DNA of 32,100 nucleotides from Gemmatimonadota bacterium (GTDB lineage Bacteria; Gemmatimonadota; Gemmatimonadetes; Gemmatimonadales; GWC2-71-9): NCBI GenBank assembly GCA_003221825.1, contig QHUE01000164.1, positions 1 to 32,100 of the forward strand, read 5' to 3'. Shown piece by piece: positions 1 to 9,046 of this stretch (position 1 is its first letter; each line of letters starts with the position of its first letter). The notes under the pieces were generated by a model. It saw only the letters and a program-made list of their open reading frames with translations, ran no database searches and was not told where the DNA came from. The position numbers and the translations under genes were made by a program.

Positions 1-1
1 C

Positions 2-181
2 GGGATCGAGATCGTGTGGTCCACAGGGTTTAGTGGTCTTACAATGCGTTTGCAAACAGCCGACAGCGGGGCGACTCTCACAGGCCAGGCAGAAACGTTC
101 TGGGACTTCCCCCGGGAGGTCCAACGGGCGCCCGTGCAGGCGAAACGGGTCGAGTGTCAAGAACTCGACACAGCGAGGTGA
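2..181 (+). CDS. C-terminal part of a hypothetical protein, truncated at window start
   Basis: Frame 2 is open from base 2 to TGA at 179-181 (GIEIVWSTGFSGLTMRLQTADSGATLTGQAETFWDFPREVQRAPVQAKRVECQELDTAR*); the next ORF follows directly. Confidence 0.5.
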   Translation, partial: GIEIVWSTGFSGLTMRLQTADSGATLTGQAETFWDFPREVQRAPVQAKRVECQELDTAR

Positions 182-186
182 GGAAC

Positions 187-384
187 ATGGACCCTGCCGC
201 CCAACCCGTTGCCGCCGCCCGTGGCGTTCGGATTCTTCATGCGGCGCTCGCCATTGGATTGTGCGTCGTCGCCGGCACGTTCGTCTTGGTGCTCCGGAGC
301 CTGGGGCCGTCCCTGCCCAACACGCCCCTCATCGGCTACGCCACCGCCGGGCTTCGCGACTCGAGGGCGATGCGATTTGAATGA
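187..384 (+). CDS. Small membrane protein, hypothetical
   Basis: ATG at 187 after GAGGTGAGG; encodes one hydrophobic helix (ILHAALAIGLCVVAGTFVLVL). Confidence 0.5.
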   Translation: MDPAAQPVAAARGVRILHAALAIGLCVVAGTFVLVLRSLGPSLPNTPLIGYATAGLRDSRAMRFE

Positions 385-724
385 CTCCGTACGACGCGCG
401 CTGAACATCGCCGCGATCTTCGTGCTCGTCCTCGGTGTCAGCGTGGTGGCGCTGCTTTATTGGTTCGGACATGGAGAATTGCGCGATGCGGCACGCGCAT
501 CACTCAAGGTCGACTTGCGCAATCTCGGCGTCGCGGAATCGCTGTATTTCGCGCAGCATCACACCTACACCGCCGTCCTCACTGAGCTGGCAGACTTTCA
601 TCCTCGCAGCAATGTATCGGTCGAACTGGCCGACTCGACCGGCTGGGAAGCCACCGCGGTCGAAACGAGACATGCGCAGGTGTGCACGTTTGGCTCCGGG
701 GACGTGACGGTGAAATGTCAGTGA
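377..724 (+). CDS. Pilin-like / single-TM exported protein, hypothetical
   Basis: TTG start at 377 overlapping the previous stop; N-terminal TM helix (ALNIAAIFVLVLGVSVVALLYWF) and a short extracytoplasmic domain (ARASLKVDLRNLGVAESLYFAQHHTYT...) resembling minor-pilin-like small proteins. Confidence 0.5.
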   Translation: MNDSVRRALNIAAIFVLVLGVSVVALLYWFGHGELRDAARASLKVDLRNLGVAESLYFAQHHTYTAVLTELADFHPRSNVSVELADSTGWEATAVETRHAQVCTFGSGDVTVKCQ

Positions 725-998
725 GGAGGATCGTGAGGCACGCATGGTCGTTGGCGGCAGCCGGACTCGCTCTCACGCTCGGCTCAACCCGCCGGGCGGC
801 GCATTCGTCGCGCTGGCGATCGATCTCGAGGTCGCTCTGCGGACCACCATCGCCCCACCCCATCGACATCGCCTACCGCGGAAAACGCCGCTATTATGGA
901 AATGGGAGACGGAAGCGGTCTCGGACGCGTATACGTCCGCTGGTCCCGCGTGTTGCCATCCCAACTGGTCACCAGGGTTCGACTCCCATCTTGTTCTG

Positions 999-1082
999 CC
1001 TTAAGGGTCCAGCGGTGAGACCGCATCCCTCGCCCGGCCCTGCAGGCTCACGCCTCCGCTGAGCGCGGGAGGGCCCTTAAGG
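999..1082. repeat. Long imperfect inverted repeat abutting the SPFH gene start
   Basis: ccttaagggtcc (999-1010) pairs with gggcccttaagg (1071-1082); inner arms cagcgg/ccgctg (1010-1015/1056-1061) and tgag/ctca (1016-1019/1047-1050). Confidence 0.7.
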
Positions 1083-1879
1083 TGGAACTCATTCTCGCAA
1101 TTGCAGGCGCCTTCTTCCTGTACCTTCTGTGGCGTACACAGCTTGCGTCCATCACGGTCTTCGAATACGAGCGCGGCCTCCGCTTCGTGCGCGGCCGCCT
1201 GCGGAGCGAATTGGGGCCCGGCCTCTACCGATACTTGCGCGCGTACACGGTCATCCGGAAGGTCGACACGCGGCCGGTGCAGCTGCCCGTGAATGGGCAG
1301 GAAGTATTGAGTAAAGACGGCGTAGCGGTGAAGGTAAGCCTGTCTGCCGGCTATCGCGTGACGGATGCGCGGGCCGCCACGCTCAACGCCGACAACTACA
1401 TAACCGCGCTGTACACGGAACTGCAGCAGGCGCTACGCGCTGCCGTGTCCGCAACCGAAGTCGAGACGTTGCTACAGAATCGTGCGGAGTTGGGCCCGCA
1501 GATTCTGCGGACCTGTCAACCCGCCGCTGAGCGACTGGGCCTCGTGCTCGAGCGGTTAGCGATCCGCGATCTGACGTTGCCGGGTGATCTCAAGAAGATC
1601 TTTGCGCAGGTTGTGAAAGCGCGGCAGGAGGGACTCGCGGCGCTCGAGCGCGCCCGCGGTGAAACTGCGGCGCTCCGCAATCTCGCCAACGCCGCGCAGA
1701 TGGTGCAGCGCAATCCTCAGCTGCTGCAGCTGCGGCTGCTGCAGGTGGCCGGGCAGCAGACCGGGACGACTCTCGTTATCGGCATGCCGCAAGGCGCCAC
1801 GCCGATTCCGCTCCGCGAAGGCGCTGCGGATGTCGAGGCTCTACCGACCGAAGGGCAAACCGATAAGCCTGCTGAGTAG
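1082..1879 (+). CDS. SPFH/band-7 domain (slipin-like) protein
   Basis: GTG start; N-terminal TM then a prohibitin-like domain (VFEYERGLRFVRGRLRSELGPGLYRYLRAYTVIRKVDTRPVQLPVNGQEVLSKDGVAVKVSLSAGYRVTDA). Confidence 0.85.
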   Translation: MELILAIAGAFFLYLLWRTQLASITVFEYERGLRFVRGRLRSELGPGLYRYLRAYTVIRKVDTRPVQLPVNGQEVLSKDGVAVKVSLSAGYRVTDARAATLNADNYITALYTELQQALRAAVSATEVETLLQNRAELGPQILRTCQPAAERLGLVLERLAIRDLTLPGDLKKIFAQVVKARQEGLAALERARGETAALRNLANAAQMVQRNPQLLQLRLLQVAGQQTGTTLVIGMPQGATPIPLREGAADVEALPTEGQTDKPAE

Positions 1880-3671
1880 GGGCCTCACCGCGGCGCTATT
1901 AATCATCGCGGCCGCTGCCCGGGCGCACGCGCTGCAGCAGCGCACCTACGCCAATCCCATCGACATCGACTACCGCTACAACTTCGAGCAGCACAACGAG
2001 GGCATCTCGTATCGTTCCGGCGCCGACCCGGTGATCGTGGTGCAGCGCGGCAAATACTATCTCTTCGAAACGATCGGCGACGGTTACTGGGAGTCCTCGG
2101 ACCTCGGTACGTGGCGTCACATCACGCCATCGCGCTGGCCGCTGACCGACGTCGTCGCGCCCGCGGTGCTGGCGGTGCGCGATACGATCTATCTCCTGCC
2201 GAGCACGACGAGTCCGCTGCCGATCCTGATGCTCACCGAGCCGGCGACCGGCCGCGTCGAGTTCTACAATCGGCTGTTGCCCTGGCTGCCCATGGCGCGG
2301 GCACGCGAGGCCAACGTCCTGGCAAAGCCCGATTCCGTGCAGCCCGGTCCCTGGGATCCGCAGTTCTTCTACGATCCTGACACCGATCGCTGGTTTCTCT
2401 ATTGGAATTCGTCGAACGCGTACCCGCTGCACGTCATCGAGCTCGATAAGAGCAGGCAGCTCGCATATAAAGGAACGCCCAAGTGGCTGTTCGGTCTCGA
2501 TCCGGCGCAGCATGGCTGGGAGCGCTTCGGCCAGGACCATCGGGATTCGACCATCAAGCCGTTCATCGAAGGCTCCTGGATGACGAAGCACGGCGGCCGC
2601 TATTACCTCCAATACGGCGCCCCCGGTACGGAGTACAACGTCTACTCGACCGGCGTCTACACCGCCGACGATCCGCTCGGCCCATTCACGTATGCGCCCT
2701 ACAATCCCGTGGCGTACAAGCCGGGTGGATTCGTGCAGGGCGCCGGGCACGGGAACACCTTCCAGGATGTCTACGGCAACTGGTGGAACACCGGCACGCC
2801 GTGGATCGCCGTGAACTGGAATTTCGAACGCCGCATCGGACTGCATCCCGCGGCCTTTGACGCCGCCGGGCAGCTGCACGTGGACACGCGGTTTGGCGAC
2901 TTCCCGCACTGGCTGCCGACCAGGCCCGGGCAGTCGAGCGACGACCTCTTCACCGGCTGGATGCTCCTGTCATATCGGAAGACCGCCACGGCGTCGTCGG
3001 CACTCGACAGCTTCCCGCCGAACGGAGTCACGGACGAGAATCCTCGCACGTTCTGGGTGGCGCGTCAGAATCGGCCCGGCGAGTGGCTCTCGATTGATTT
3101 GGGCGGGACGTACGACGTCAAAGCGATTCAGGTGAATTACGCCGACTACAAGTCTGGTCTCTACAGCACCGACTCGACCGTCGTCACGCGGTTTCGGCTC
3201 CAGGCGTCACTGGATGGGCGCGAGTGGGCCGCCGTCGCGGACCTCTCGGGCGAGCAGCGCGATCGTCCCAACGCCTACATCGAGATGACGATGCCGGTGC
3301 GCGCGCGCTTCGTGCGCTACGAGCACATCCACGTGGGTGCCGCGAATCTCGCGATCAGCGATATCCGCGTGTTTGGCACGCGTTGGGGCGGTGGTCCGCG
3401 TCCGGCGACGCCGGCGGGACTCACCGCGCGGCGTGATCGTGACGCTCGCAACGCCGTGATTACCTGGAAACCGGTCGCCGGTGTCGTTGGCTACAACGTA
3501 CGCTGGGGCATCGCGCCGGCGAAGTTGTACCAGACCTACCAACGCTTCGCCGATCAGGGCACGACGCTGGAGCTGCGCGCGCTGACGGTGGGGCAGGGGT
3601 ACTGGGTGGCAGTCGAGAGCTTCGATGAGAACGGTGTTTCAGCACTGAGCGCGGTGACGCCGATTCGTTAG
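1830..3671 (+). CDS. Secreted GH43-like glycosidase with F5/8 type C (discoidin) and FN3 domains
   Basis: In-frame ATG at 1830; signal-like N-terminus; five-bladed-propeller GH motifs (NPIDIDYRY...GADPVIVVQRGKYYLFET), discoidin region (TATASSALDSFPPNGVTDENPRTFWVA...GEWLSIDLGGTYDVKAIQVNYAD), C-terminal FN3 (PATPAGLTARRDRDARNAVITWKPV). Confidence 0.75.
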   Translation: MSRLYRPKGKPISLLSRGLTAALLIIAAAARAHALQQRTYANPIDIDYRYNFEQHNEGISYRSGADPVIVVQRGKYYLFETIGDGYWESSDLGTWRHITPSRWPLTDVVAPAVLAVRDTIYLLPSTTSPLPILMLTEPATGRVEFYNRLLPWLPMARAREANVLAKPDSVQPGPWDPQFFYDPDTDRWFLYWNSSNAYPLHVIELDKSRQLAYKGTPKWLFGLDPAQHGWERFGQDHRDSTIKPFIEGSWMTKHGGRYYLQYGAPGTEYNVYSTGVYTADDPLGPFTYAPYNPVAYKPGGFVQGAGHGNTFQDVYGNWWNTGTPWIAVNWNFERRIGLHPAAFDAAGQLHVDTRFGDFPHWLPTRPGQSSDDLFTGWMLLSYRKTATASSALDSFPPNGVTDENPRTFWVARQNRPGEWLSIDLGGTYDVKAIQVNYADYKSGLYSTDSTVVTRFRLQASLDGREWAAVADLSGEQRDRPNAYIEMTMPVRARFVRYEHIHVGAANLAISDIRVFGTRWGGGPRPATPAGLTARRDRDARNAVITWKPVAGVVGYNVRWGIAPAKLYQTYQRFADQGTTLELRALTVGQGYWVAVESFDENGVSALSAVTPIR

Positions 3672-3701
3672 ACTTGGAAGTCCCGAGGAGGCTCGCGAAA
3701 C

Positions 3702-3950
3702 GTGTTTTTGATTCCCAGCTGGGCGCTCGGCGCGGCGGTCATCCTCATCGCGATTCAGGTCGGGCGGGCGATCTCAGGCCGATATCCGCGTTACCGTCGC
3801 GGCGGGCCGGAACAATCGGACACCGACGTGGCCGAGCTGCGGCAAAGCCTCGATGCGATGCAGACCCGCGTCAGCGAGCTCGAGGAACGTGTGGATTTCG
3901 CGGAACGGCTGCTAGCCAAGCAGCGCGACTCCGATCGGCTGGGTGCGTAA
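3702..3950 (+). CDS. Small membrane protein with coiled-coil
   Basis: GTG start; TM helix then heptad-like region (VAELRQSLDAMQTRVSELEERVDFAERLLAKQR). Confidence 0.6.
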   Translation: MFLIPSWALGAAVILIAIQVGRAISGRYPRYRRGGPEQSDTDVAELRQSLDAMQTRVSELEERVDFAERLLAKQRDSDRLGA

Positions 3951-4410
3951 ACGAATGGCCGGATCGAAGAGCAGAGTCTGGCTCATCGTGGGAATGATCG
4001 TCACGCTGGCGGCGGCCGGGTCCTGGGCCGGCTATCGCTGGCTACAGGGCGCTGTCGCCGGCTTGATGGTTGAGGGCCGCAAGAGGTACGAAGAAGGGAC
4101 GCGCCTGGGGAGCTCGCTCACCGCCACGGGGTGTCTCGACACGGCGTTTGCGCGCCACGCGCGCGCGCCGACCGCGTCGATGAGTGGGCAAATCAATGAA
4201 GGGGTCTTCCTCGAAGCGTGTCTGCGGGTGAGCACGCCATCCGGTGTCTGCGACAGCATCCCTCCGACCGACAACCTGAAGGAGATTATGCGTTTTTCGG
4301 TGTGGAGCGTCCAGCAATGCCGCGCGCGCGGACTCGAAGACCGAAGTTGCCCACGCTTGCTGCAGGCAGTTGCGAATGATTGCCGCCGGCGGAAAGCAGG
4401 AGGCGGCTAG
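3943..4410 (+). CDS. Hypothetical membrane-anchored protein
   Basis: Overlaps the previous stop; TM helix VWLIVGMIVTLAAAGSWAGYRWLQ; ATG alternative at 3955; conserved-looking cysteines. Confidence 0.55.
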   Translation: MRKRMAGSKSRVWLIVGMIVTLAAAGSWAGYRWLQGAVAGLMVEGRKRYEEGTRLGSSLTATGCLDTAFARHARAPTASMSGQINEGVFLEACLRVSTPSGVCDSIPPTDNLKEIMRFSVWSVQQCRARGLEDRSCPRLLQAVANDCRRRKAGGG

Positions 4411-4412
4411 GA

Positions 4413-5662
4413 CTATCGCGGCAGATTGAGACTCTTCAAGTAATCGGTGACGACGTAGGCGGGCACGCCGAAGATGATCTTGCCGTTCGATTCGCGCTCA
4501 CCGCCGTACAGCACGGCGATCACTCTCCCGTCGCGATCGAAGATGGGACTCCCTGACGACCCCGGCGCGCCGTAAGCGTCCACTTGATCAACACGCGGAA
4601 CACGCCGACGTCCGCCTCGGGCGAGACGCCGATCAGCTCAGCGCGCCAGAATTGCGTGCTGCCCGAGAAAATCACCCCCAGGCGGCGCGGCGTCTTGGTG
4701 CCGTCCTCGCCCGCAAGAATGTGCTTGTTCGTAACCATCGTGCCCATCGAGTCGACCGCGAACGCCGTTCCACTGAAGCGCTCACCGTCTGTGTACTCGA
4801 CGAGGACGATGGCGACCGCATCCTGATTGCGGTGCGAGATCGCGCGGTAATCGACGCCGCTCGCCCCGGCCAGCGCCCGCTGCCGCCGCTCGGCGACGTC
4901 CAGCTCCGTGCGCAGCCGGGCGACCGACGACGCGTCGCCCCCTGAGGCACCCAGCTCGCGCCGGAGCCGCGCGGTCTCGTCCTGCGACGCCTTCAGCGCG
5001 TCGCGGACGCCTTGCAGCTCGGTCTGGAAGTGCGACGTCAACGCGCGCGATTCGCGCATGAGGCTGTCGGCGCGCAGCTGCAGACGCAGCAGCTCGTTCG
5101 CGCGCCGCCGGCCGTCCCACTGCATCCAGGTGAAGCCGGTGCCCACGATGAGCAACAGCACAATCAGCACCTTGGTGGTCCGCCGGAGCTGCGCTGTCTG
5201 CCGCGCGACTTCGACCGCGATGCGGACACCGGTGCTCTGGCGCGGGGCGCTCGCCCGGGGCGGCGCGGGCGCCGCATGATAGATCTCGCGCGGCGACGAC
5301 GCCCGCTCCGCCAGACCCTCGGCGGCCGTCGTCGCCGGAAGATCGGCATCCGCTTCGACGACGTCGAACTCGAGCGCCGGCCCGTTCGCGCCGAACCCGA
5401 TGACGTCGCCCCCCTTCAGCAGCGTGTCGCCGGTGATGCGCGTCCCGTTCACGAACGTCCCGTTGCGGCTGCCCAGATCCTGGAGGACGAAGCCCTCGGT
5501 CTTGCGCACGATGGCGGCATGGCGCGACGAGACGTCGAGATCGCGCTCGGCGTCGAAGCGCACGTCCGATAGCGGATGGCGGCCAAGGCCGATGTAGCCC
5601 TTGCGGAACGCTTCGATCTGCCCCGCGCGGGCTCCGGAGAGAAACTTGAACTGGGCTTTCAC
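4413..5662 (-). pseudogene. FHA domain + TM + trypsin-like serine protease, frame-disrupted near 4583-4600
   Basis: GTG start at 5662 (GTGA overlap with the PP2C stop). FHA motif SSRHAAIVRKTEGFVLQDLGSRNGTFVNGTRI. After ...SPEADVGVFRV the conserved VDAYGAPGSSGSPIFDRDGRVIAVLYGGERESNGKIIFGVPAYVVTDYLKSLNLPR* continues in another frame to TAG at 4413-4415. Confidence 0.75.
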
Positions 5663-6696
5663 TTATTCCGGATGAAGTACCAGAGCAGTGCGGCGGCGAC
5701 CGCGATCAGCGCGAGCACGACTGCCCGCGTCTGTTTCTGACTCTCTTTGTTGGGCACCGGCGGGCGGCTGCCCTTGTAGACAGGGACCGGCTCCGTACTG
5801 GTCTCGGTGTCGATCAGTGGATAGACCTGATGCCCGACGTCGTCCTGCTGGTCGACGCCCGAAGAGCGCAGGCCGTCGCCGTCGAAGCGCGCGATGACCA
5901 CCGTGATGTTGTCGGGGCCGCCGCGCTCGTTGGCGAGCGCGATCAGCTTGTCACACGCCGCGCTCAGGTCGGGCGTCTGGCTCACGATCTCGGCGATCTC
6001 TTCCTTCTTGACCTGGCCCGAAAGCCCATCGGAGCAGAGCACCAGGATGTCGCCGCGGCGCACCTCCTGATGGGTGAGATCGACCTTGACCTTGGGATCG
6101 GGGCCGAGCGCCTGCAGGATGATGTTGCGGCGCTCGCTCTGCGCCGCTTCTTCTTCCGTCAGCTCACCCGCTTCGACCAGCCGCTGCATGAGCGACTGAT
6201 CCTTCGTGATCTGATGCGCCTGGCCGCCGCGAATCAGATAGGCACGGCTGTCGCCGACCTGGGTGAGATAGAGATGATCGTTCAGCACCCCGGCTGCGGT
6301 CGTCGTCGTGCCCATGCCACGCACTTCGGGGTGGGCCTTGGCGTGCGAGTGAATGCTCGCGTTGGCCACCTCGACGGCTTCTTTCAGCCGGTACGCGAAG
6401 CGCTGCGGCGTCACCTCGTCCTCGGCATTCCACGTCTTCACGAGGTGTGCGTAGATCGTGTCGGTCGCCATCTCGCTCGCCAACTCGCCGGCCGCCGCGC
6501 CGCCCATGCCGTCGGCGACCACGAGCAGCGTGCCGCGCGGGCCGATGTCGTGGTGACGCACGTCCGGCTGCAGCGACGCCGCCTTGCGCGTCAGGTCCGC
6601 GACGAGGAAACGATCCTCGTTGTGGTCGCGCGTGCGTCCCAGATCGGTCTTGCCGAAGACCTCGACGCGGACGGGCTTGGAAGAGCGGCCGAACAT
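5659..6696 (-). CDS. PP2C-family Ser/Thr protein phosphatase with C-terminal TM
   Basis: GRTRDHNEDRFLVADL, LLVVADGMGGAAAGELAS, GDSRAYLIRGGQAHQITKDQS, LCSDGL, RGGPDNITVVIARF; C-terminal TM VVLALIAVAAALLWYFI. Start chosen at MFGRSSK (6696); ORF extends to 6783. Confidence 0.93.
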   Translation of the reverse strand: MFGRSSKPVRVEVFGKTDLGRTRDHNEDRFLVADLTRKAASLQPDVRHHDIGPRGTLLVVADGMGGAAAGELASEMATDTIYAHLVKTWNAEDEVTPQRFAYRLKEAVEVANASIHSHAKAHPEVRGMGTTTTAAGVLNDHLYLTQVGDSRAYLIRGGQAHQITKDQSLMQRLVEAGELTEEEAAQSERRNIILQALGPDPKVKVDLTHQEVRRGDILVLCSDGLSGQVKKEEIAEIVSQTPDLSAACDKLIALANERGGPDNITVVIARFDGDGLRSSGVDQQDDVGHQVYPLIDTETSTEPVPVYKGSRPPVPNKESQKQTRAVVLALIAVAAALLWYFIRNK

Positions 6697-6701
6697 GGCT
6701 G

Positions 6702-8282
6702 TCAGGACCCGCACGATTGATCGCGTTTGAATTTCAAGTAGTTGCCGTTCTCGGGTTTCAGCTGCAGCGCTTTCGCGTTCCACGCGCAGGCTTGGTCGTT
6801 TCGCGATTCCTGGAAGAATGCCTGCGCGACCATGAATGCGGCCTGCGCTCGCAGCGTCAGCGGGTTGCGCTCATTGTCGTAAATGACCGTGGCTTGCATG
6901 CGTCCGGTGGAAAGAGTCTTGGGATCGAGAACCAGCTCCAATACGTCGCCCAGCTGCCGGTCGATCGCGGCGCTGTCCGGCACATGCGAAGCAGCCGGCG
7001 GCGGCGCGGCGGGCGGCAATGTGCCGCCGGTATGCCGAACCGCGGTGCCACCATTTTGGGGAGTCGTCTGGCTCCGTGCCGTGTCGCGCGGCACGTGCGT
7101 GGTGTCCACAGGATTGGGGGTTGCCTTGCTGCCGCCGTTTAACGCTACCCACGCCCCTCCGCCCGCCAGAATCACGACGCCGGCGATCGCGGCGGGAATA
7201 AGCGAGCGCTTCTTGGGCGCCGCCTTCTGCGCCGAGATCCGCTGGGTCGCGCCCCCCGCGGTCGTGTCGAGCAACTGCGTCTTGCTTTCGGTATCAGCCC
7301 TCGAGCGGGTGTGCGGTACCGCCCCCGCCGACGGCCGCCCCGTGACGGCAGCGATGTCGGCCGCAAACTTCGCGACGGTCTGGTATCGCTCCGCGGGGGT
7401 CCGCGCCAGCGCCGTATCGAGCACCGGCTGCAGCCCCGCGGGGAACGAGAGATCAGGCCGCGCGGCGGCGAGCGTGGTCGGCTCGTCGGTCAGCCGCTTG
7501 ATCATCGTCTCCTGCACCGTGGTCGCCTCGAACGGCAGCTTGCCGCTCAGCATCCGGTAAAACACGAGCGCCAGCGAGTAGAGATCGCTGCGGCCGTCGA
7601 GCGTGTCGCCCGACAGCTGCTCCGGGCTCATGAATTCCGGTGTCCCGACGACCAGACCTGTCTTGGTGACTTTCTGACCCGCCTCGTCGCCACCGACCGC
7701 TTTCGCGATGCCGAAGTCCACGACCTTCACGGTCTCGCCGCCGCCTTTGCGCTTGCTCAACATGATGTTGTCGGGCTTCAAATCGCGGTGCACAATGCCG
7801 AGATCGTGGGCCGCCTGGAGCGCCTCGGCAGTCTGCAGGAAGATTGCGGCGGCGCGCGGCACCGGCAGCGCCCCCTCGCGCTCGAGCAGGTCGGTCAGCG
7901 GCTCGCCCTCGATGAACTCCATCGCGAGATAAATCAACCCGTCCGGTGTCTCGCCGAAGTCGTAAATCGCGCAGACGTTGGGGTGGGTGATGCGGCTGGC
8001 GTTGGACGCCTCGCGATTGAAGCGCGCGACGGCATCGGGGTCGTGCACCATCGAGGGGTTCATCACCTTGATGGCGCTGCGCCGTCCCATTTTCACATGC
8101 TCGGCGAGATAGACCTGGCCCATGCCACCTTCGCCGAGCTTCTTCACGACGTGGTACCGATCGGCCACGACCTGGCCGACGAGATCGCTGGCCGGCGCCG
8201 CGGCCCGCAGGGTCTGCCCATCGTTGGGGCAGAACTTCACGTCATCGGCGTATTCGCTGGAGCAGACGGGGCAGATCTTCAC
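6702..8282 (-). CDS. Ser/Thr protein kinase with N-terminal zinc ribbon and TM
   Basis: CPVCSSEYADDVKFCPNDG zinc ribbon; kinase motifs LGEGGMGQVYLAEH, AIKVM, HRDLKPDNIML, DFGIAKAV, GTPEFMSPEQL; TM AAIAGVVILAGGGAWVAL. Confidence 0.95.
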   Translation of the reverse strand: MKICPVCSSEYADDVKFCPNDGQTLRAAAPASDLVGQVVADRYHVVKKLGEGGMGQVYLAEHVKMGRRSAIKVMNPSMVHDPDAVARFNREASNASRITHPNVCAIYDFGETPDGLIYLAMEFIEGEPLTDLLEREGALPVPRAAAIFLQTAEALQAAHDLGIVHRDLKPDNIMLSKRKGGGETVKVVDFGIAKAVGGDEAGQKVTKTGLVVGTPEFMSPEQLSGDTLDGRSDLYSLALVFYRMLSGKLPFEATTVQETMIKRLTDEPTTLAAARPDLSFPAGLQPVLDTALARTPAERYQTVAKFAADIAAVTGRPSAGAVPHTRSRADTESKTQLLDTTAGGATQRISAQKAAPKKRSLIPAAIAGVVILAGGGAWVALNGGSKATPNPVDTTHVPRDTARSQTTPQNGGTAVRHTGGTLPPAAPPPAASHVPDSAAIDRQLGDVLELVLDPKTLSTGRMQATVIYDNERNPLTLRAQAAFMVAQAFFQESRNDQACAWNAKALQLKPENGNYLKFKRDQSCGS

Positions 8283-9001
8283 AACTCTGCCGCCTCTGCC
8301 GCCCCTGGCAGTTCAACACGCAGCAGCTTGTCGCCGACCATGATCCGCGAGCCGTGGTGCAGCGTCATCACGCCGCGATCTGCGATCGCGACGCCGTTGC
8401 GGCTGTGATCGTCCACCAGCACAAAGTCCGCGTCCTCCGAGCGCACCGGCACCTGCGATCCGATCAGGATCAGGTCACCATCGGTCAGGCGGTAGGGTCC
8501 TTCGAGGAAGACCCACGTGCCGTTGCGGCTGCCGAGGTCCCGCACTTCGAGCCGCCCTTCTTCCCACGACAGCTTGGAATGGAGCGGCGAGAGAAATTGA
8601 TCTTCGGGGAAGCGGATGTCGCCCTCGGTCCGGCCGATGGTCGTGGTCGCGTGCTTGCGCTCGAACCGCGCCACTTCGGTGGCCATCTCGGAAACCAGAA
8701 CCAATGTGAGGGAGTGATCGGAGTGTTTGTCTGGAGTGAGGCGGCGGTCGCTGCCCCCTCCCGCGCCGGCCCCCCCCCCGTGCGCGCCGACCACGGATCC
8801 GCACAGGGGGCAGGGAGCATCCGCGGGGGCGCTTCGGGCCGACTCTGGCCCGCTGGTGCGGGAGACCAATCCACCTCCGCCGCCAGCGGCAACGGCTGCC
8901 CGCGCGGCCGCCGCCTTGGTCAGCGGCTTGCCGCAATCGGAGCAGAATTGCGCGCCGACGTCGTTCTGCCGGCCGCAAAATTGGCAAGCGCTCAGGGCCA
9001 T
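8279..9001 (-). CDS. FHA-domain protein with N-terminal zinc ribbon
   Basis: CQFCGRQNDVGAQFCSDCGKPL; FHA motifs IGRTEGDIRFPEDQFLSPLHSKLSWEEGRLEVRDLGSRNGTWVFLEG; ATGA overlap with the kinase start at 8279-8282. Confidence 0.92.
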   Translation of the reverse strand: MALSACQFCGRQNDVGAQFCSDCGKPLTKAAAARAAVAAGGGGGLVSRTSGPESARSAPADAPCPLCGSVVGAHGGGAGAGGGSDRRLTPDKHSDHSLTLVLVSEMATEVARFERKHATTTIGRTEGDIRFPEDQFLSPLHSKLSWEEGRLEVRDLGSRNGTWVFLEGPYRLTDGDLILIGSQVPVRSEDADFVLVDDHSRNGVAIADRGVMTLHHGSRIMVGDKLLRVELPGAAEAAEL

Positions 9002-9046
9002 AAAGTTAGGTGGCCCAATCTATTGCTCAACGCTAGCTTGCGCCAC

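Noticed and set aside
972-1000. tRNA/tmRNA-like T-loop sequence GGGTTCGACTCCC
   Set aside because: Only three T-stem pairs form, no matching 5' acceptor strand or anticodon arm is found upstream, and no CCA end; not called as a tRNA.
1899-2909. 336-aa minus-strand ORF
   Set aside because: Antisense to the GH43-like gene; shadow ORF.
5830-6720. 296-aa plus-strand ORF
   Set aside because: Antisense to the PP2C gene; no recognisable domain.
7311-8408. 365-aa plus-strand ORF
   Set aside because: Antisense to the kinase gene; shadow ORF.
8354-9046. N-terminal 231 codons of the 1710-aa plus-strand ORF
   Set aside because: Antisense to the well-supported FHA gene; signal-peptide start at 9047 is a better start.
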